From assembly GCA_900708905.1 (NCBI GenBank), contig CAADRB010000039.1:86198-150197 (forward strand): a DNA stretch of 64,000 bases. Reading direction: 5' to 3'. This DNA comes from Hymenolepis diminuta (taxonomy: Eukaryota; Platyhelminthes; Cestoda; Cyclophyllidea; Hymenolepididae). Position numbers and translations under genes: made by a program. This document shows, piece by piece, positions 13,101-24,021 of this stretch (the first letter of the stretch is position 1; each line of letters starts with the position of its first letter). Below the pieces are notes generated by a model, which had not been told where the DNA came from, searched no databases, and worked only from the letters and a program-made list of their open reading frames with translations.

Positions 13101-16100
13101 AAATTCCATCTTTAAGTGAACACATATAACTTTATTTTGCTTTGAAAAGTAATACGAATCCAGTAAGGATTTTTCTCATTGATTGCATCGAGTAAGCATA
13201 TAGATTTTATACTTGGGAGATGTGATTACTTAGAAACTTAAGTCAAAAGAATATCGTTTTTCCAATTTACGTCACTGCAGTGTCTTCGTTGATCGGGTCT
13301 AACAGTTTTTTAGATATCGATAGATGTAAGGAGCGAAGGGATGAAGACAAATTGGCTTCGGTGACAAACTATCTGGTTGGCTGAATGTTTAAATTCAAAT
13401 ATGAGTAGTCGAATGCTCAAATCCACGAGAGAGTTGTCTGATTGAATCCATCAATTATGCAGCGGGTATTGTTAAAGATAGTTCTTTAGCAACATAGTAA
13501 ATGTTTCAATATAGTCAAAATGCACCAATGGCGTAGTTGTCAATGTGGATCAAGTCAGAGTTCACGAGATCATTGCACACCCAATGTCCAGATGTGAATG
13601 GCTTGAATAGTTAGAAGGAGGGTTTGAAGAATGCAAATTTCTCATTTGAGTGGCTCCGAGATATCTTTTCTTCTCCTGAGTCAAGTGCTGGCAATTCCCA
13701 CCAAGTGGTCGAGAAATCGTTACTTTGTGTTTTAAAGTTTAATTCAAATTCAGATGTCCCATTTCCTTTAACTTCAGGACCATGCTCATTTCGAATGTCT
13801 CAAGTGAGTGGTTTTAGAAATTGGTTTGTCATTTTAAACTAATTAGCCTCCCAAAATGGCCTTAAAAAGCCAGAACTCAATAATAGTACAGAATTAAGCA
13901 AACTTCCGCAATTTACTCAAAATTATGCAACGCAACGATCCTGCAACTTAGTACATTATACACATATATTGCATTTGCTATATTTAACAATAAAATATTT
14001 AATTTGTTTTATTGAATAAAAATTATCCGTTTTTATTCAACATTTACATTTCTGGTATTTTATGATAAGGCTCAACAAAGTAATCTTAACTTTTAGAGTT
14101 GGTCGAGAGTTTTTAGCTAAAATATATACGGAATAATGTTTCCAAAAAATTTTTCCTCCAGGAAAATCCCAACGCTTTACCGGCTGTACAAAAAGGAGAT
14201 GTCGCAAAGGCTCAAGAAGCTCTAAAATGGGGAGCCAATGTTGAAGCCCATGATTCCCATGGTAACACACCTTTGTTGATAGCGACGGAAGCGGGCGACT
14301 TGGAAATGGTCAAATTACTACTCAGGTATCAAGCGGATGTGAGTGCAGCAGACCCCGAAGTAAGTGAACATTGGGAAAATAACTCCTACCTTCTCGAAAT
14401 CCATTAGGCACTCAAGTGGTCCAGGTTCACTTACCACAATAATATGGTTGTCTTTATGAGGTTTTAATCCCTGAATCCAAATAGATATTAGGCCAATCCT
14501 AAGTTTAAAGTTATCTCACCCTCAATACTAGCAGGTTTGGAACTGTTCAACGAGGAGTGGGCGACTTTTCTAAAAGATAATAGGAAATTTTCAACATTAC
14601 CTCCAGTTTGATTTGAGTTCTGAAAACGAGAAGGTCCAAAATTTCTCTTCCCTAAATCAAAGCTACGTATGCATTTCTGGCTAGCGCTATATAAGTCTGA
14701 TTTATTTTGCTCATGACGGGGTAAAATATTTCATATGTCAAGGGATCCCATAAAGTGAGAAACAGAGGATTGTCTAAGAGAAGCAAGAAATGAAGTCATA
14801 CTTCGTGATATATCACTAACTTGCCTATGTTTCCATAAGTATTAATGCACTAATTTTCAAATTTCATGAATTTGCTCCATCAACGCCCACATTCTTCAGA
14901 GGGTGTTGTCTGATTGATTAAAGGCCGTGGTTGATCATTCCACCTCGCTTTGTTTTGTTGTGTTATTCCTATGGAACCAAAGCCTAAATTTTTGAATGAA
15001 CAGACAAGTATTAAGGTGAAATGAACTCGGTTGCTCCTTGTTTTCTGAACAGCTTTCAGACACACCACTGCATCGGGCTGCTAGTGAAGGATACATTGAG
15101 ATTGTGGATCAACTTCTCAAAGCAGGTGCAGATCCAAATGCTCGAAATTACGAGAAGGAGACGCCCCTTCACAAAGCCATTCGGACTGACGGCGAGAAAA
15201 TGGTCAAAATGCTAATTTCCGCCAAAGCAAATGTCAACGCTCAAGATGCAGTAAGTCTGTCCATTAGTGTAGATGCTTGTCTTCTTAATTTCTAGATATT
15301 TGATTGCATCACACGATGAGACATCATGCAATCATCTACTAATGTTTAAAACGTTGAGATTTCAGACCACTTTCGAATAACTTCGAGAGTCCAGAAAAAG
15401 ATGTTTCAGTATGATAAACACAGAGCTTCTAAGACGTTAAATATGTAAATATTATATGAGCTCATTCCTGAGTGACATTAATCTAGGGAATTATAATTAT
15501 TTTGTCTTGGTTTATCAGAAATCGGCGAAACTGCTTGCATATGGGACGTCACCGACGTAGGATAATGCAACCTGCTGGACTGTCGTCCTTCTAACTTCTC
15601 CGAACTTTCTCACTTTGAAAATTGAAAGGAAACATAGAAATTGGAAGTTCTATTAAATCAAAAGAAATAGAAACATCTTTCTTAAAATTAATTATCTAAA
15701 AGTGCATATCATAGACAAGATTAAGAGAGATTTTAGGACTATTAGGATCAATCAACAGGTGACGGAAAGGATCAGCCGCTTCTTTAACTGGAAAAGTGCA
15801 CGGGTTATTGCAAAGAGAAATTTGCTTCAGTAAACGATTATTTTTTCCTACTACTAGCTGGGATGTCGACAGAATAAACTACTACTTTTAAATCCTAGGA
15901 TTGCTCAAGCTCATTTCAAGCCGATAAATTGACACTTCCTTTTAGAAGTTAGAAGACGAGAAAGTACTTGAATGCGTCTGTTCAAGTTGGGTACAAATAG
16001 AACTGGGTTTAAGTGTTTTGTTTGACGGGTTTAACAGAGTTGACAAAGATACGCTTTCGTGAAGGTGAGGGTAGGAAGGGGCATATAATCTGACCTACAT

Positions 16101-19100
16101 ATAAGGCAAGACGAGGATGGAAGAATATAGATGAGTCTTTGTTTTTGGAGAACCGATTTAAATCAGTGCATTTGCAAAATGCTGCTGCTTAGTGCAGATA
16201 TCATCGTCTGATCATTTTTCGCTGAATGATAGGACGATAGAGTTTGCTTTCACGATATGAGATCCACGAGTTAAGATCGGTCCGTTATAATTCTTAATAG
16301 TATTATTTGTGTTGATATGTTTTTTTAGTTTGGAACGACACCATTAGCTCTTTCTGCGTCAAAGGGTAACTTATACACTCTGCAGCTTCTGCTTCATTTT
16401 GGTGCAAATCCGAATCTCAAAGATCTGCGGAAAACAAGTCCCCTAAAGTGCGCCTTTGAGGCTAAGAGATATGACATCATTCCTGCTTTGGCTACTGCTG
16501 GAGCAGATGTGGATGAAACTTGCTTGGTATGTTGTGCGTTTATTTCAGTTAAGAATATTTGACCAATCGGATTACTTATAGAGAGTAAAAATATAGGACG
16601 ACTTGTGATTGGTGTGTTTTTGTTCTTGTGGGCTTGACGTGAGATATTTTAGAGAATTACACTCAATTGATGAACATTTTGCTTAAGAGTTACATCAGAC
16701 ACCAATTTTTACTAAATTCAACGATGTATTCAGATTTTGGAGCAAAATAACTGATTTGCTATGGTTCGTCTTTTGTGTTCTCCAGGCAAAAAATCACGTG
16801 AGCTTGCATCTCTACTTTGAGGAAAAAATACGTGCGGTGTAGCCATCCAATAAGGCCTGGATCTTGCATACTCAAGTAAATTTAGGAAACCGGGACATAG
16901 ATACTAAAGTTTGAAAATTTGAAATTTAGAACTTGAAGGGGTGGACTATTATCTGACGGAGCCCAAAGTGTACATTAAATTTAGCAGGAATTATTTGATT
17001 CTTTGACAATCGTCTAAGTCTTATCAATTCTTTCTTATTAACGTATTTTATTATACTTTGTTTCCTGTGCTTAAAAGCTTGCCCTCGATATGAAGTTGCA
17101 AAGATTTTTTGCCCTGTCATGGATAGTAGGAACTAATAACCAGTTCTAATGCGTAAGCAACACTTTGCTATCGAATCGCTCTTCCTTTTCCATCTTCGCC
17201 TGTCAGATAATATAAGTTATATATCTATTATTAAAATCCATAGCACAAGTTTTCAGTATGGAAAAGTAACCGGATTCGGGGAGGAAGAAGAAGAGCTCTA
17301 TAAGGTGTTGAGAACAAAGTCAGGATGTTAAAAGTCTTCATTTGGATTTTAATTCAGATTTTATAGTGGTTAGTTTAAAGCATTACACCCCAAAATGCAC
17401 GTTTCGAATTCTTTTCCCCAATGCTCAGTGGTTATTATCGGCTTGTAAGAGTAGTTGGTTCTGATACCAACTTTTGTGAAAATTCGAGAAAGCAGGGTGA
17501 TACTAGCATATGTGATTTTAAAATATTCCTATATTCTTATAACTTGATGGTGTAATTCAGAATATCAGGACTGTATGTATAAAACTCCTATTCGCGTTTT
17601 AATTAAAGGAAAATAGACGAATTCTCCCTCTTCATTCACTGCTCTTAACGCTCTACTTGTCTATCTATATGCGGCGAGTGTGGTCTTGTATATATGTCCA
17701 GGAGCTATTGCAGAGATCCAATTATGAGTTCATGAGTTTTGTTCGAGTGCATAGAAAGTACTCGATGAGACTTCCTAACCCGTCCTCGTTTTCAGATGGA
17801 CTTCTCTCTATCGCGATTTGATTTATTTAGCGGTTGTGTTGGGTTGAAATCGAGAAACAGTCTCTGTGATTCCGTTTCATTTCTCGGTCTTGAGAATTCC
17901 ACTCCATTTTTAATGGCGTTAATTTTCGTTGAATTCATTCCTTCTTTTGAATGGTTTTTAAGACTTCAGATTGAATTTTCTCAATTGCATGCATTTTGAA
18001 CACGATTGTTCTCTTTGAGTAAGCTTGAGTAGCTGCGCCTCTTTTGAACAGGAATTGACGTTCACCGTCTTAGATTCTTTCATCATGTATTTCACAGATT
18101 GATACGTCTGATAGTTCTATTTCTGCAGTTAAAATTTGCATTATCAGTCCCACAACAAATGGCGACTTTATAGAAGATTTTGAATTTTGTTTCGTCGCCT
18201 AATTTTTAGATTTCTCTAAATACAGCTTGAATGGGGATGAAAGTGGGATTTAAGGGTGGATTTCCTTTCTCGCCATATCCTGTATGTGATCAAGGAAACA
18301 TCCTGGGCAATATCTACTTGTATGTTACTTTGGCGGCCACCAACTTTCAGATTTACATATTTGTATGTGGAAGTTGTCGACTGTTCGTTAATCATCTTGT
18401 TGGAGGAAATTGTTCTACCATCATGTTTCGAGGAATTTCTTGAGTTTTCACCAAATCGATACTCTAATCCAGATTGCTCAGCTCTTTTTCAATACCTCTA
18501 GGCAATCCCTGATACATCGCTACGATTGGAGTTGTTTTAGACCTGGTGGATTATATAATTCGAACGTATTCTTCCGATCACTTATTAGCTTTTCATAAAA
18601 TCATTTAATGAATGGCAAAATACCGCCAGATAGATGACAATTAATTGGATTTTCATGTCTGTTGAGATATCAAGAGCAGAATGTGCCGCACACGTCGTAA
18701 AACCAATAACAATGGAGCAATGGGACCACGTCTCGAAGGACGTATTCACTCTCTCCCGAGATAAAGCTTTGAGTTATGTTTCTAACATCCTAACGTCTAA
18801 GTAGAATTGAATATTTCATTTTCAATTCTCACAGTTTCCAACGTCGTAACTCATGTCAAGTCACTAAATGTATAAATTCAACATGTTAACAAAAGAGCAC
18901 AAATCCAATTAAGCATTTTTCCGATTCTGCTTTGAGGAAATTGGATCAGGCAAATTTTTCCCAGGTAAGTTTAATCACGTCGCTGTATCCATAGTTGAAA
19001 CTCTGCCTTCGATTTCCGGGTCAGTTGTTGGAGTGTTTTTGTAGAAATAATTTAATTAAAAGTGACAGTTTTGTCACCATCTTTGCTGACATATTTTACA

Positions 19101-22100
19101 AGTAAAGTTCATTTACATTTGATTAAAACTTTCATTATATTTTATTTACTCAAAACTATTAGAAAATTATGCATTTACTTTAAAGAAGGAAAAAGAAGGT
19201 TAGTATACATTAGTCAAAAACAAATTACTTATATCTCCAGACTTATTAAAGGATTCCATGAGCTTAAACGCTTAATTTCCAGAACATTTTCTGTGAAATT
19301 TCTTTTAATTTTTGGGTTACATTATTTATTTGAACTTAAAATAGGATTTGCTATTGTGTATTGGGCGAATAATGTTTTTATTTTCAACTTCTGATGAGAA
19401 GAATAATGTAAATTCTTATTCTAAGGTTCTTTTCTCCACGATTAGCTGAGATAATATTATCGATAAGCAATTCAGAGTATGCTTTGCCATTATACTTATA
19501 ATTTTATTTAATTAAATTTTGCCAACTATTCGAAATGTTTAGATATAATTTAAAGATCGTTTCCTTACGTAGAGATCGTCTGTCCCCAGTTTTATTTTAT
19601 AATTAATCTTCTGGAGGACAAATTTGCTTTGAAACAAACGTTTAAGCTTAAATCCTCCCAATTTCCAGTCAAATTCGCTCTACGAAGCGTCACAGCTAAG
19701 TTTTGGTAGGCTATCTCCTGGTGATTTCTTAATTGACAAATTATAATGTCAATGATTACGGGTCGGGCGAAGTAGAAAACCAAGGGAAATTCGAGAGAGG
19801 TGGAAGATAAAGTGGTGAAGAATGGAGGGAGGGGAGGTGTGAAAACCAAACATATTTAAACTGGCATGTGTTACCACAAGAAAATTAGCTGCCTCACTGC
19901 AGAGCATGTTTTAGTTTAGCCACTAGGCTCTATATATAAGAAAGAAATCCGAACGACCCTTGTCCTCCGTTTTTTCGTTATAAGCCATCAGTGTTAAATA
20001 TTTACACATTCTTGATGCAATAAGACAAATCATTTGGACTGCTTCGATTGGTTGAAGGTTTGCTCTTTGTTAATTGAAAGAACTAGAGGTGCTAAGGCTC
20101 CGTCTTATAAATGTGCGCTGATTGAGAGGCTAGCTTTTTCCGCTCATGAATGAAGTAAATACAATACTAGGCGTCATTTGAAGCTCGTCGAATCTAGACT
20201 TCATTCGAAAGTAATACATCCAAGTTTTTCAAGTGAAGTATGTCATTAGAATAAAGGAGTATCGATTACGACCCAAATTTAAAAGATATCTGCTTTTCAG
20301 AATCAAAATCTTCTATTTTTTCTTGTCTTCTTCTACGTTGATCTGCCTGTTGGCGCACTTCCATTTTGAGCAGGTCACCAGAATAGCCTGCCCCAAACTA
20401 TTTAGAAGCAAAGTACTTGTCTAATGCGGGAGATATTAAGCCTAAAACGGACTAAATTGATTTGAGAAGACGGATTGTAACTCAGACTTATTTGTTTTTA
20501 CCTTCTATTTCAGCGTGGCCGCACTATGTTACACGATGCAGCAGCAATGGGTGATGCAACGATGGTGCGAGTTCTGATTGAAGTTGGTTCTGCGGTGAAC
20601 GCCAAAGATGACTGGGGCAACACACCTCTCCATCTCGCCTGCAAATACGGTCACTATGAGGCTGCTGAACAACTCTTGGAAGCATTCGCCCCCTTGCATG
20701 ACATCAATGAGGTGGGCATAGGCGGCTATTTTCACAAAACTAGTTTTTCTTATAGAACAGGATTTCGCGTAGTTCTGAATTATAACGATTCATGATTTGA
20801 TGTAAGCATTTTTAACTTGTAAAACAACAGAGATAGTGAGTTGGGCTTGTTTTGGAAATAACGTCCTATATGCGAATCTTTTGACGTTACTTACTTACTT
20901 ATTCCACTTTATTGATTCGTGCTCTTAACTTGGATTTGCCTTATATATCCCCTTCTTTATCCACTTGCCATAGTTCCACTCAATCCTGTTCCGTCCTGCT
21001 TACTCATAAGCTGGGACAGTCGAGACACTGGATCAATAAGTCCTCCTTATTTTTTAACATCCCAATTCCGCTCTCTCATAGGTACCACAAATCACACAGC
21101 TAAAGTAAAGATTTGTTTATTCCTCCGAATTGTTTTATGGTTTTGCTTGTTGCTAGGATAGTAACTTGAGATTGTAGTTGAGGCTGTAGATTTTAGTAGA
21201 TTGCAGTACTTAGCCTACTAATAAGGACTAAAAACAAACAACTACACTTCTCAGATCGGAGTGCAACGATTTCAGAGTGAACCAAAATATATCGTAGAAT
21301 AGCAATGAAATTTCAAGAGAAGGAAAAAGGAAACCAAAAAAACTGAGAAATTGTGAGAACCACACATTTAGTCTGGCAGATTAGCTGAATCATGACAAGA
21401 CAGCGGGCACAAAGGCTTGAAAGGTGGTGATTACGTTCTTTTATACTCTTTAAATAAGCACGTTCAAAAATGATTTTTCGAACCATTTTGGGAGTAGCTC
21501 CTTAGGTCTTTATTGACTGTTCTTTCTTATCATCCCTCCCCTTTTTGTGTTATTGCGAGTGATGTCAAAAACCGCTCTTACAATTCCTTTAAACAGTCCT
21601 TGGTCGACCATGAATTGACGTCCCTAGAAAATTTCGTCCCAAATTCTCGACGGGAATATATTTACCTTGAGAGAATGCAATTAGGACTAGTGAAAGAATA
21701 GAAAATATTGTGCTAATGTCCATATTTTCTTAGTCAAACATGCTTCTTTTTGGCTTGTTTCCTGCATATCCGTTTCAAAACAAGTTCCAATAAGCTGTAC
21801 GAATTTTAATACCTCTGTTCTTTGGTATACTTAACGAGATGTCGTGGTTAAATTTTCCATCTTTAGGTATTCGGCTATCAGCACCGAATTCCGACAAATT
21901 TTAATATCACTCGGACATACAGATGTTACATTCTGAAGTTTAGTCCTCAGAGTGTTCGGCCATGATATAGAGGATAGTTGTCTTATGTATCCCGCAGTGA
22001 AATTCGATGTAGATATCTAATTATTAATAAAAGATAATGTAGGTAATGTAATCAAAAATAATGCACGTAAAGATATGAATTTGGGCTACTTATAAGTTTT

Positions 22101-22421
22101 AAGTAGTGTATCGTAATTACATAGATCAGTTGATAAAGAGATTAGCCATCGAATATTAATGTACACGGAGGAAGACCATTAGAAAACCAACTGGATGAAA
22201 ATTATTGTAATATTACAAGTGATTGGCTATTAAAATTGCAAAATTGATGTATCGTAGCATAATAAAGTCAGATAGTCAGGCTACTTGTTTATTTTATTTA
22301 TTTACGTTTTTTTATCATACAGGCGGGTGAATCACTTCGAGATCTGGCGGAGGCCTCTGGAAATGCTGCGCTCTCAGTTCTGTTGCAAGCGATGACAGAA
22401 ACGGATGAAAGTGACGCTTAA
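952..22421 (+). CDS. Ankyrin-repeat protein, 10 coding exons, 759 aa predicted (whole-gene entry)
   Basis: Joining exons 952-1152, 4186-4383, 5592-5789, 10723-10920, 12457-13050, 14162-14359, 15053-15250, 16329-16526, 20514-20711 and 22323-22421 gives one open frame; every join is phase 0 with GT-AG sites. Residues 1-265 are eight ankyrin repeats, 266-463 a Ser/Pro-rich linker opening with a half repeat, 464-727 eight more repeats, and 728-759 a short cap. TPLH-like helix starts and GAD(V/P)N loop motifs recur at 33-residue spacing. Ankyrin repeats bind other proteins, so an intracellular scaffold or adaptor is the likely role; no enzyme domain, signal peptide or membrane segment is seen. I cannot name the orthologue. 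Uncertain points: whether ATG 952 is the true start (it follows directly on an acceptor, so a coding exon may lie outside the window), and whether the linker exon is internal or can end the protein at 13089. Confidence 0.85.
3011..3230 (+). repeat. Diverged, shortened copy of a ~316-base dispersed repeat
   Basis: Shares the ordered landmarks of the copies at 9918-10233 and 24022-24338: TAGCGGATGC, AATTTGCTCCC, AACAAGGAAGGTGTTGAG, CTGTCCACGAGCTTG, AACGCTAAGCTG and CTGATTGGCTG-GGAGGCCTC. It has several internal deletions and many substitutions, so it is older than the other two. It lies in the first intron of the ankyrin gene. Confidence 0.8.
3888..4010 (+). repeat. Diverged repeat upstream of ankyrin exon 2
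   Basis: Partner of 712-870; also matches 47520-47625 through CTTGTCxCTTCAATTC and TCTTCCAAA. It ends about 175 bases before exon 2. Confidence 0.45.
4186..4383 (+). CDS. Ankyrin gene exon 2 (residues 68-133)
   Basis: Acceptor TTTTAG at 4180-4185, donor GTGAGT at 4384, length 198 bases, phase 0 at both ends. It encodes two repeats beginning EGHTALYYVISNG and GGKTAAHYAAEQG. The second repeat keeps the TAxHYAA helix start. A short AAT microsatellite lies just inside the following intron. Confidence 0.85.
4397..4414 (+). repeat. AAT microsatellite
   Basis: About six AAT units just after the exon 2 donor of the ankyrin gene. Confidence 0.8.
5592..5789 (+). CDS. Ankyrin gene exon 3 (residues 134-199)
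   Basis: Acceptor TTCTTTAG ends at 5591 and the donor at 5790 is GTGGGT. The exon is 198 bases, phase 0. It encodes two repeats with CGALHYAALRGNIE, NGADVDLEDYNGATPLI and LLEQNADINRQNK. It has no internal start codon near its 5' end, so simple ORF listing misses it. Confidence 0.85.
9700..9719 (+). repeat. TA dinucleotide repeat
   Basis: About nine TA units in the third ankyrin intron. Confidence 0.8.
9918..10233 (-). repeat. Near-full copy of the ~316-base dispersed repeat (inverted)
   Basis: The reverse complement matches 24022-24338 almost base for base over the whole length; only about a dozen differences were seen by eye. It lies in the third ankyrin intron, opposite in orientation to the other two copies. 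No coding frame, polyA tail or clear target duplication is visible. Short non-autonomous DNA element or SINE are both possible. Confidence 0.85.
10415..10425. other. Assembly gap (11 N)
   Basis: Short run of N in the third ankyrin intron, about 300 bases upstream of exon 4. It does not touch coding sequence. Confidence 0.98.
10723..10920 (+). CDS. Ankyrin gene exon 4 (residues 200-265)
   Basis: Acceptor CCTTACAG ends at 10722, donor GTAAGT at 10921, 198 bases, phase 0. It encodes two repeats (GESPLLMSVRQGYLKIVQLL; GTTALHIASKHGN). The read continues naturally from exon 3 (DINRQNK then QGESPLL), so no module needs to be missing from the 4.9 kb intron before it. Confidence 0.86.
11372..11488 (+). 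repeat. Old dispersed repeat, copy A
   Basis: Aligns by eye with 13839-13957: CTAATTAGxCxCC, GAACTCxATAATA, ACTTCCGxAATTTA, CAAAATTAT, CAACG and TTAGTACAT occur in the same order and spacing. It lies in the fourth ankyrin intron. Confidence 0.6.
11611..12180 (+). pseudogene. Frame-broken coding-like sequence in the intron before the linker exon
   Basis: After an acceptor-like TACTTTTTAG (11601-11610) one + frame stays open from 11612 to 11884 (90 codons) with a single TGA at 11735-11737. A second frame is open from about 12001 to 12180 and ends in a Ser/Arg-rich stretch (PGSLSESISSRDSSNRSSK). Base composition is clearly less AT-rich than the flanking intron. The Ser-rich character recalls the linker exon that follows at 12457. 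It may be a lost or alternative exon of the ankyrin gene or an unrelated inserted copy; as it stands it cannot be spliced in without a stop. Confidence 0.35.
12457..13050 (+). CDS. Ankyrin gene exon 5: Ser/Pro-rich linker (residues 266-463), possible alternative last exon to 13089
   Basis: The acceptor TTTTAG ends at 12456. The first residues (RNQTPRDLNMLVG) complete the ankyrin repeat begun in exon 4. The rest is low-complexity, rich in Ser, Pro, Asn and basic residues, and probably disordered. A GTAAGC donor at 13051 falls exactly in phase 0, like every other intron of the gene. It makes the exon 594 bases, three times the 198-base module, which may be coincidence. If the donor is not used, the frame runs 12 more residues to TGA at 13087-13089, giving a 475-residue protein with only the first ankyrin block. 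No polyA signal sits close after 13089; AATAAA occurs near 13989 and 14014, about 0.9 kb away. Confidence 0.75.
13839..13957 (+). repeat. Old dispersed repeat, copy B
   Basis: Partner of 11372-11488, in the fifth ankyrin intron. The two copies flank the linker exon. Similarity is clear but interrupted, so the copies are old. Confidence 0.6.
14162..14359 (+). CDS. Ankyrin gene exon 6 (residues 464-529)
   Basis: Acceptor TTTCCTCCAG ends at 14161, donor GTAAGT at 14360, 198 bases, phase 0. It opens the second ankyrin block with a divergent first repeat (NALPAVQKGDVAKAQEAL) and a canonical second one (HGNTPLLIATEAGDLEMVKL). The exon has no ATG near its start. Confidence 0.85.
15053..15250 (+). 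CDS. Ankyrin gene exon 7 (residues 530-595)
   Basis: The acceptor CTGAACAG ends at 15052 and the donor GTAAGT is at 15251; the exon is 198 bases, phase 0. It encodes two near-consensus repeats (DTPLHRAASEGYIEIVDQLL, AGADPNARN; ETPLHKAIRTDG, ANVNAQDA). Confidence 0.88.
16329..16526 (+). CDS. Ankyrin gene exon 8 (residues 596-661)
   Basis: The acceptor TTTTTTTAG ends at 16328 and the donor GTATGT is at 16527; 198 bases, phase 0. Two repeats: GTTPLALSASKGNLYTLQLL with FGANPNLKD, then TSPLKCAFEAKRYDI with AGADVDE. Confidence 0.86.
16527..20513. other. Ankyrin intron 8 (4.0 kb)
   Basis: Apart from the protease-like relic near 18.3 kb, only AT-rich sequence with short chance frames (for example 19062-19394, rich in Phe, Leu, Ile and Lys). 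Confidence 0.6.
18258..18420 (-). pseudogene. Retrotransposon protease-like relic
   Basis: On the minus strand a frame of about 50 codons reads ...YKYVNLKVGGRQSNIQVDIA followed by QDVSLITYRIW. This resembles the aspartic-protease core of Ty3/gypsy-type retroelements (VNGxxxxxxLDTGxDVxLI), with the catalytic D-T-G reduced to D-I-A. Cys/His-rich sequence of zinc-knuckle flavour may lie just upstream on the same strand near 18690-18730, in another frame. It sits in the ankyrin intron 16527-20513. No long terminal repeats were found. Confidence 0.45.
20514..20711 (+). CDS. Ankyrin gene exon 9 (residues 662-727)
   Basis: The acceptor TCTATTTCAG ends at 20513; the donor at 20712 is GTGGGC; 198 bases, phase 0. 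Two repeats: TMLHDAAAMGDATMVRVLI, then NTPLHLACKYGHYEAAEQLL. The second is the closest to the family consensus in the gene. Confidence 0.87.
22323..22421 (+). CDS. Ankyrin gene exon 10, terminal (residues 728-759)
   Basis: Acceptor ATCATACAG ends at 22322. Thirty-two codons (AGESLRDLAEASGNAALSVL and an acidic end ETDESDA) precede TAA at 22419-22421. The sequence looks like a C-terminal capping half-repeat. AATAAA follows 161 bases after the stop. Confidence 0.83.
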   Translation, partial: AGESLRDLAEASGNAALSVLLQAMTETDESDA

Positions 22422-22582
22422 ATTTGTCAAATGCGCAAAGATCTATTCAAAACGTGCATTCCGTACACCAATGACCTTTCAGGTATATTGTATATAGGAG
22501 TTACACCAGAGATGGGCTGATGAAGAAATGTTTTGCGATTACTAAGGGTGGGGAAATATCGCTTAAATATATGTATAGAGTT

Positions 22583-22588
22583 AATAAA
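22583..22588 (+). terminator. Candidate polyA signal of the ankyrin gene
   Basis: An AATAAA hexamer lies 161 bases after the stop codon. It is the first such hexamer after the stop. In AT-rich DNA the hexamer also occurs by chance, so the position after a terminal exon is the main support. Confidence 0.55.
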
Positions 22589-24021
22589 ATTGCCTTTTTT
22601 CTAATGAATTCTCAAACATTATTATGGTGAATCAATTTTGTCTTAGTGGGCAGCAAAGTAATGAAATTTAGTGAGAACGAGACTGAATAGTTTTCTTGTT
22701 GGCTACTGTTGCTTAAAAAGGTAAGACTTTTTTGCTTTCTTACTCCACTTTAGTGGTGTGGCTGAATAAGGAGTCTTTTTAGGAGGATATAATGTTGTTA
22801 GTCCTCAAGAACCATAGTTAGGTCACAATGTTCAATGTATTGATAGAACACGTATCCGCGAGCCAATCTCTCAATTACTTCAGCGTCCACGTATCTTCCT
22901 CCAAATCTCGTCAAAATGCTGAAAGCATTATGGTAGGAATAATAATCTCAGATGATATCAGTGTCCTGGGAAATTCAGATGAACTACTCTTCTCTTCATT
23001 AGTCCAAATTAAGGAGATTTCAAAAATTTGGTAATCAAAATATTAATTAAATACGGTATTTCAATAGGAAATTGGATAATGAGATCTTATTTTCCACTTC
23101 GAGTGGAAGAATTTCAATAAGAATGAATATTCTCTGGGATTGTTCAGCATCTCTTTAAGGGGAAAACTAGGATAGATATTGAGGAATTCTTGAAGGGAGA
23201 TGCAATTGCTTAGAAATATCCATTGGCATGAAGTGGTACCAATGTGTAGCTGTGAAAAATTTACACATCCACCTCTTATGGTGGAAAATCTTTTGAGTCG
23301 TAGTGTAATGGTGGTATTTTTAGAAGGCTAAAATCAAGGCAGATTACTCTTGAGGCTGTGGATATTTTCAGTGAAGTAACTTGACCGGCTTCATAAACTA
23401 TGAAGTTTATTGACAGTGATATCAGTACTTGATTACTGAAAAGTAATGCCGTAAAGTGCCTACCAAAGTTTGTTAAAAAGGGTACAATGCTTTTGTTTTT
23501 ATATTGGATACTTGTAATGTCAACGGTATGGCATTAAATTACTCTTAACGGCTTTATTCGTAATGTTCCAAATCTTTTATAAAGCAAGAATGGCAAGAAA
23601 GTTCAAAACTAAGAATATGGTTAATTTAGCCTCTTTCTTATAAGAAAGGCGAGAAACTATTTACTTAACTGAATTTCTTCTCAGACAATCATTATTAACA
23701 ATTCAGAGGCGACTGAGTGTGTAAAATGTAAATGTAGAATGTGTTGGCGTCTGAGTCATGGCGTCCAAGATGTAATTTTGCAGAGTATGAGAAATTTACA
23801 ACCTTCAAAGTTATAGTCGAAATAGGTAATTTCTTAAAAGAAAAAGGGAACCACCACAATTTATTTAAATTTCGAACTCCTAAGATGCTTATCAAAAGAA
23901 ATCTGGGGCAAACTCGAATATTTACGCATAGAGTACATGAAAACTCCGATCTAGTTTCATGAATTTAATGTAATTTGGATTTAGTCAATGAACAAATGTT
24001 AAGTCCTAAAGCAAGCAGGTT
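22589..24021. other. Intergenic, no feature seen
   Basis: AT-rich spacer after the ankyrin gene. Short frames here show no domain or splice context. Confidence 0.6.

Noticed and set aside
13624..13842. 72-codon Ser-rich plus frame between ankyrin exons 5 and 6
   Set aside because: The best nearby acceptor leads to a stop within six codons, and joining exon 5 to exon 6 needs no further exon.
19062..19394. 110-codon plus-strand open frame
   Set aside because: Very AT-rich, no recognisable protein, inside an intron of a well-supported gene.
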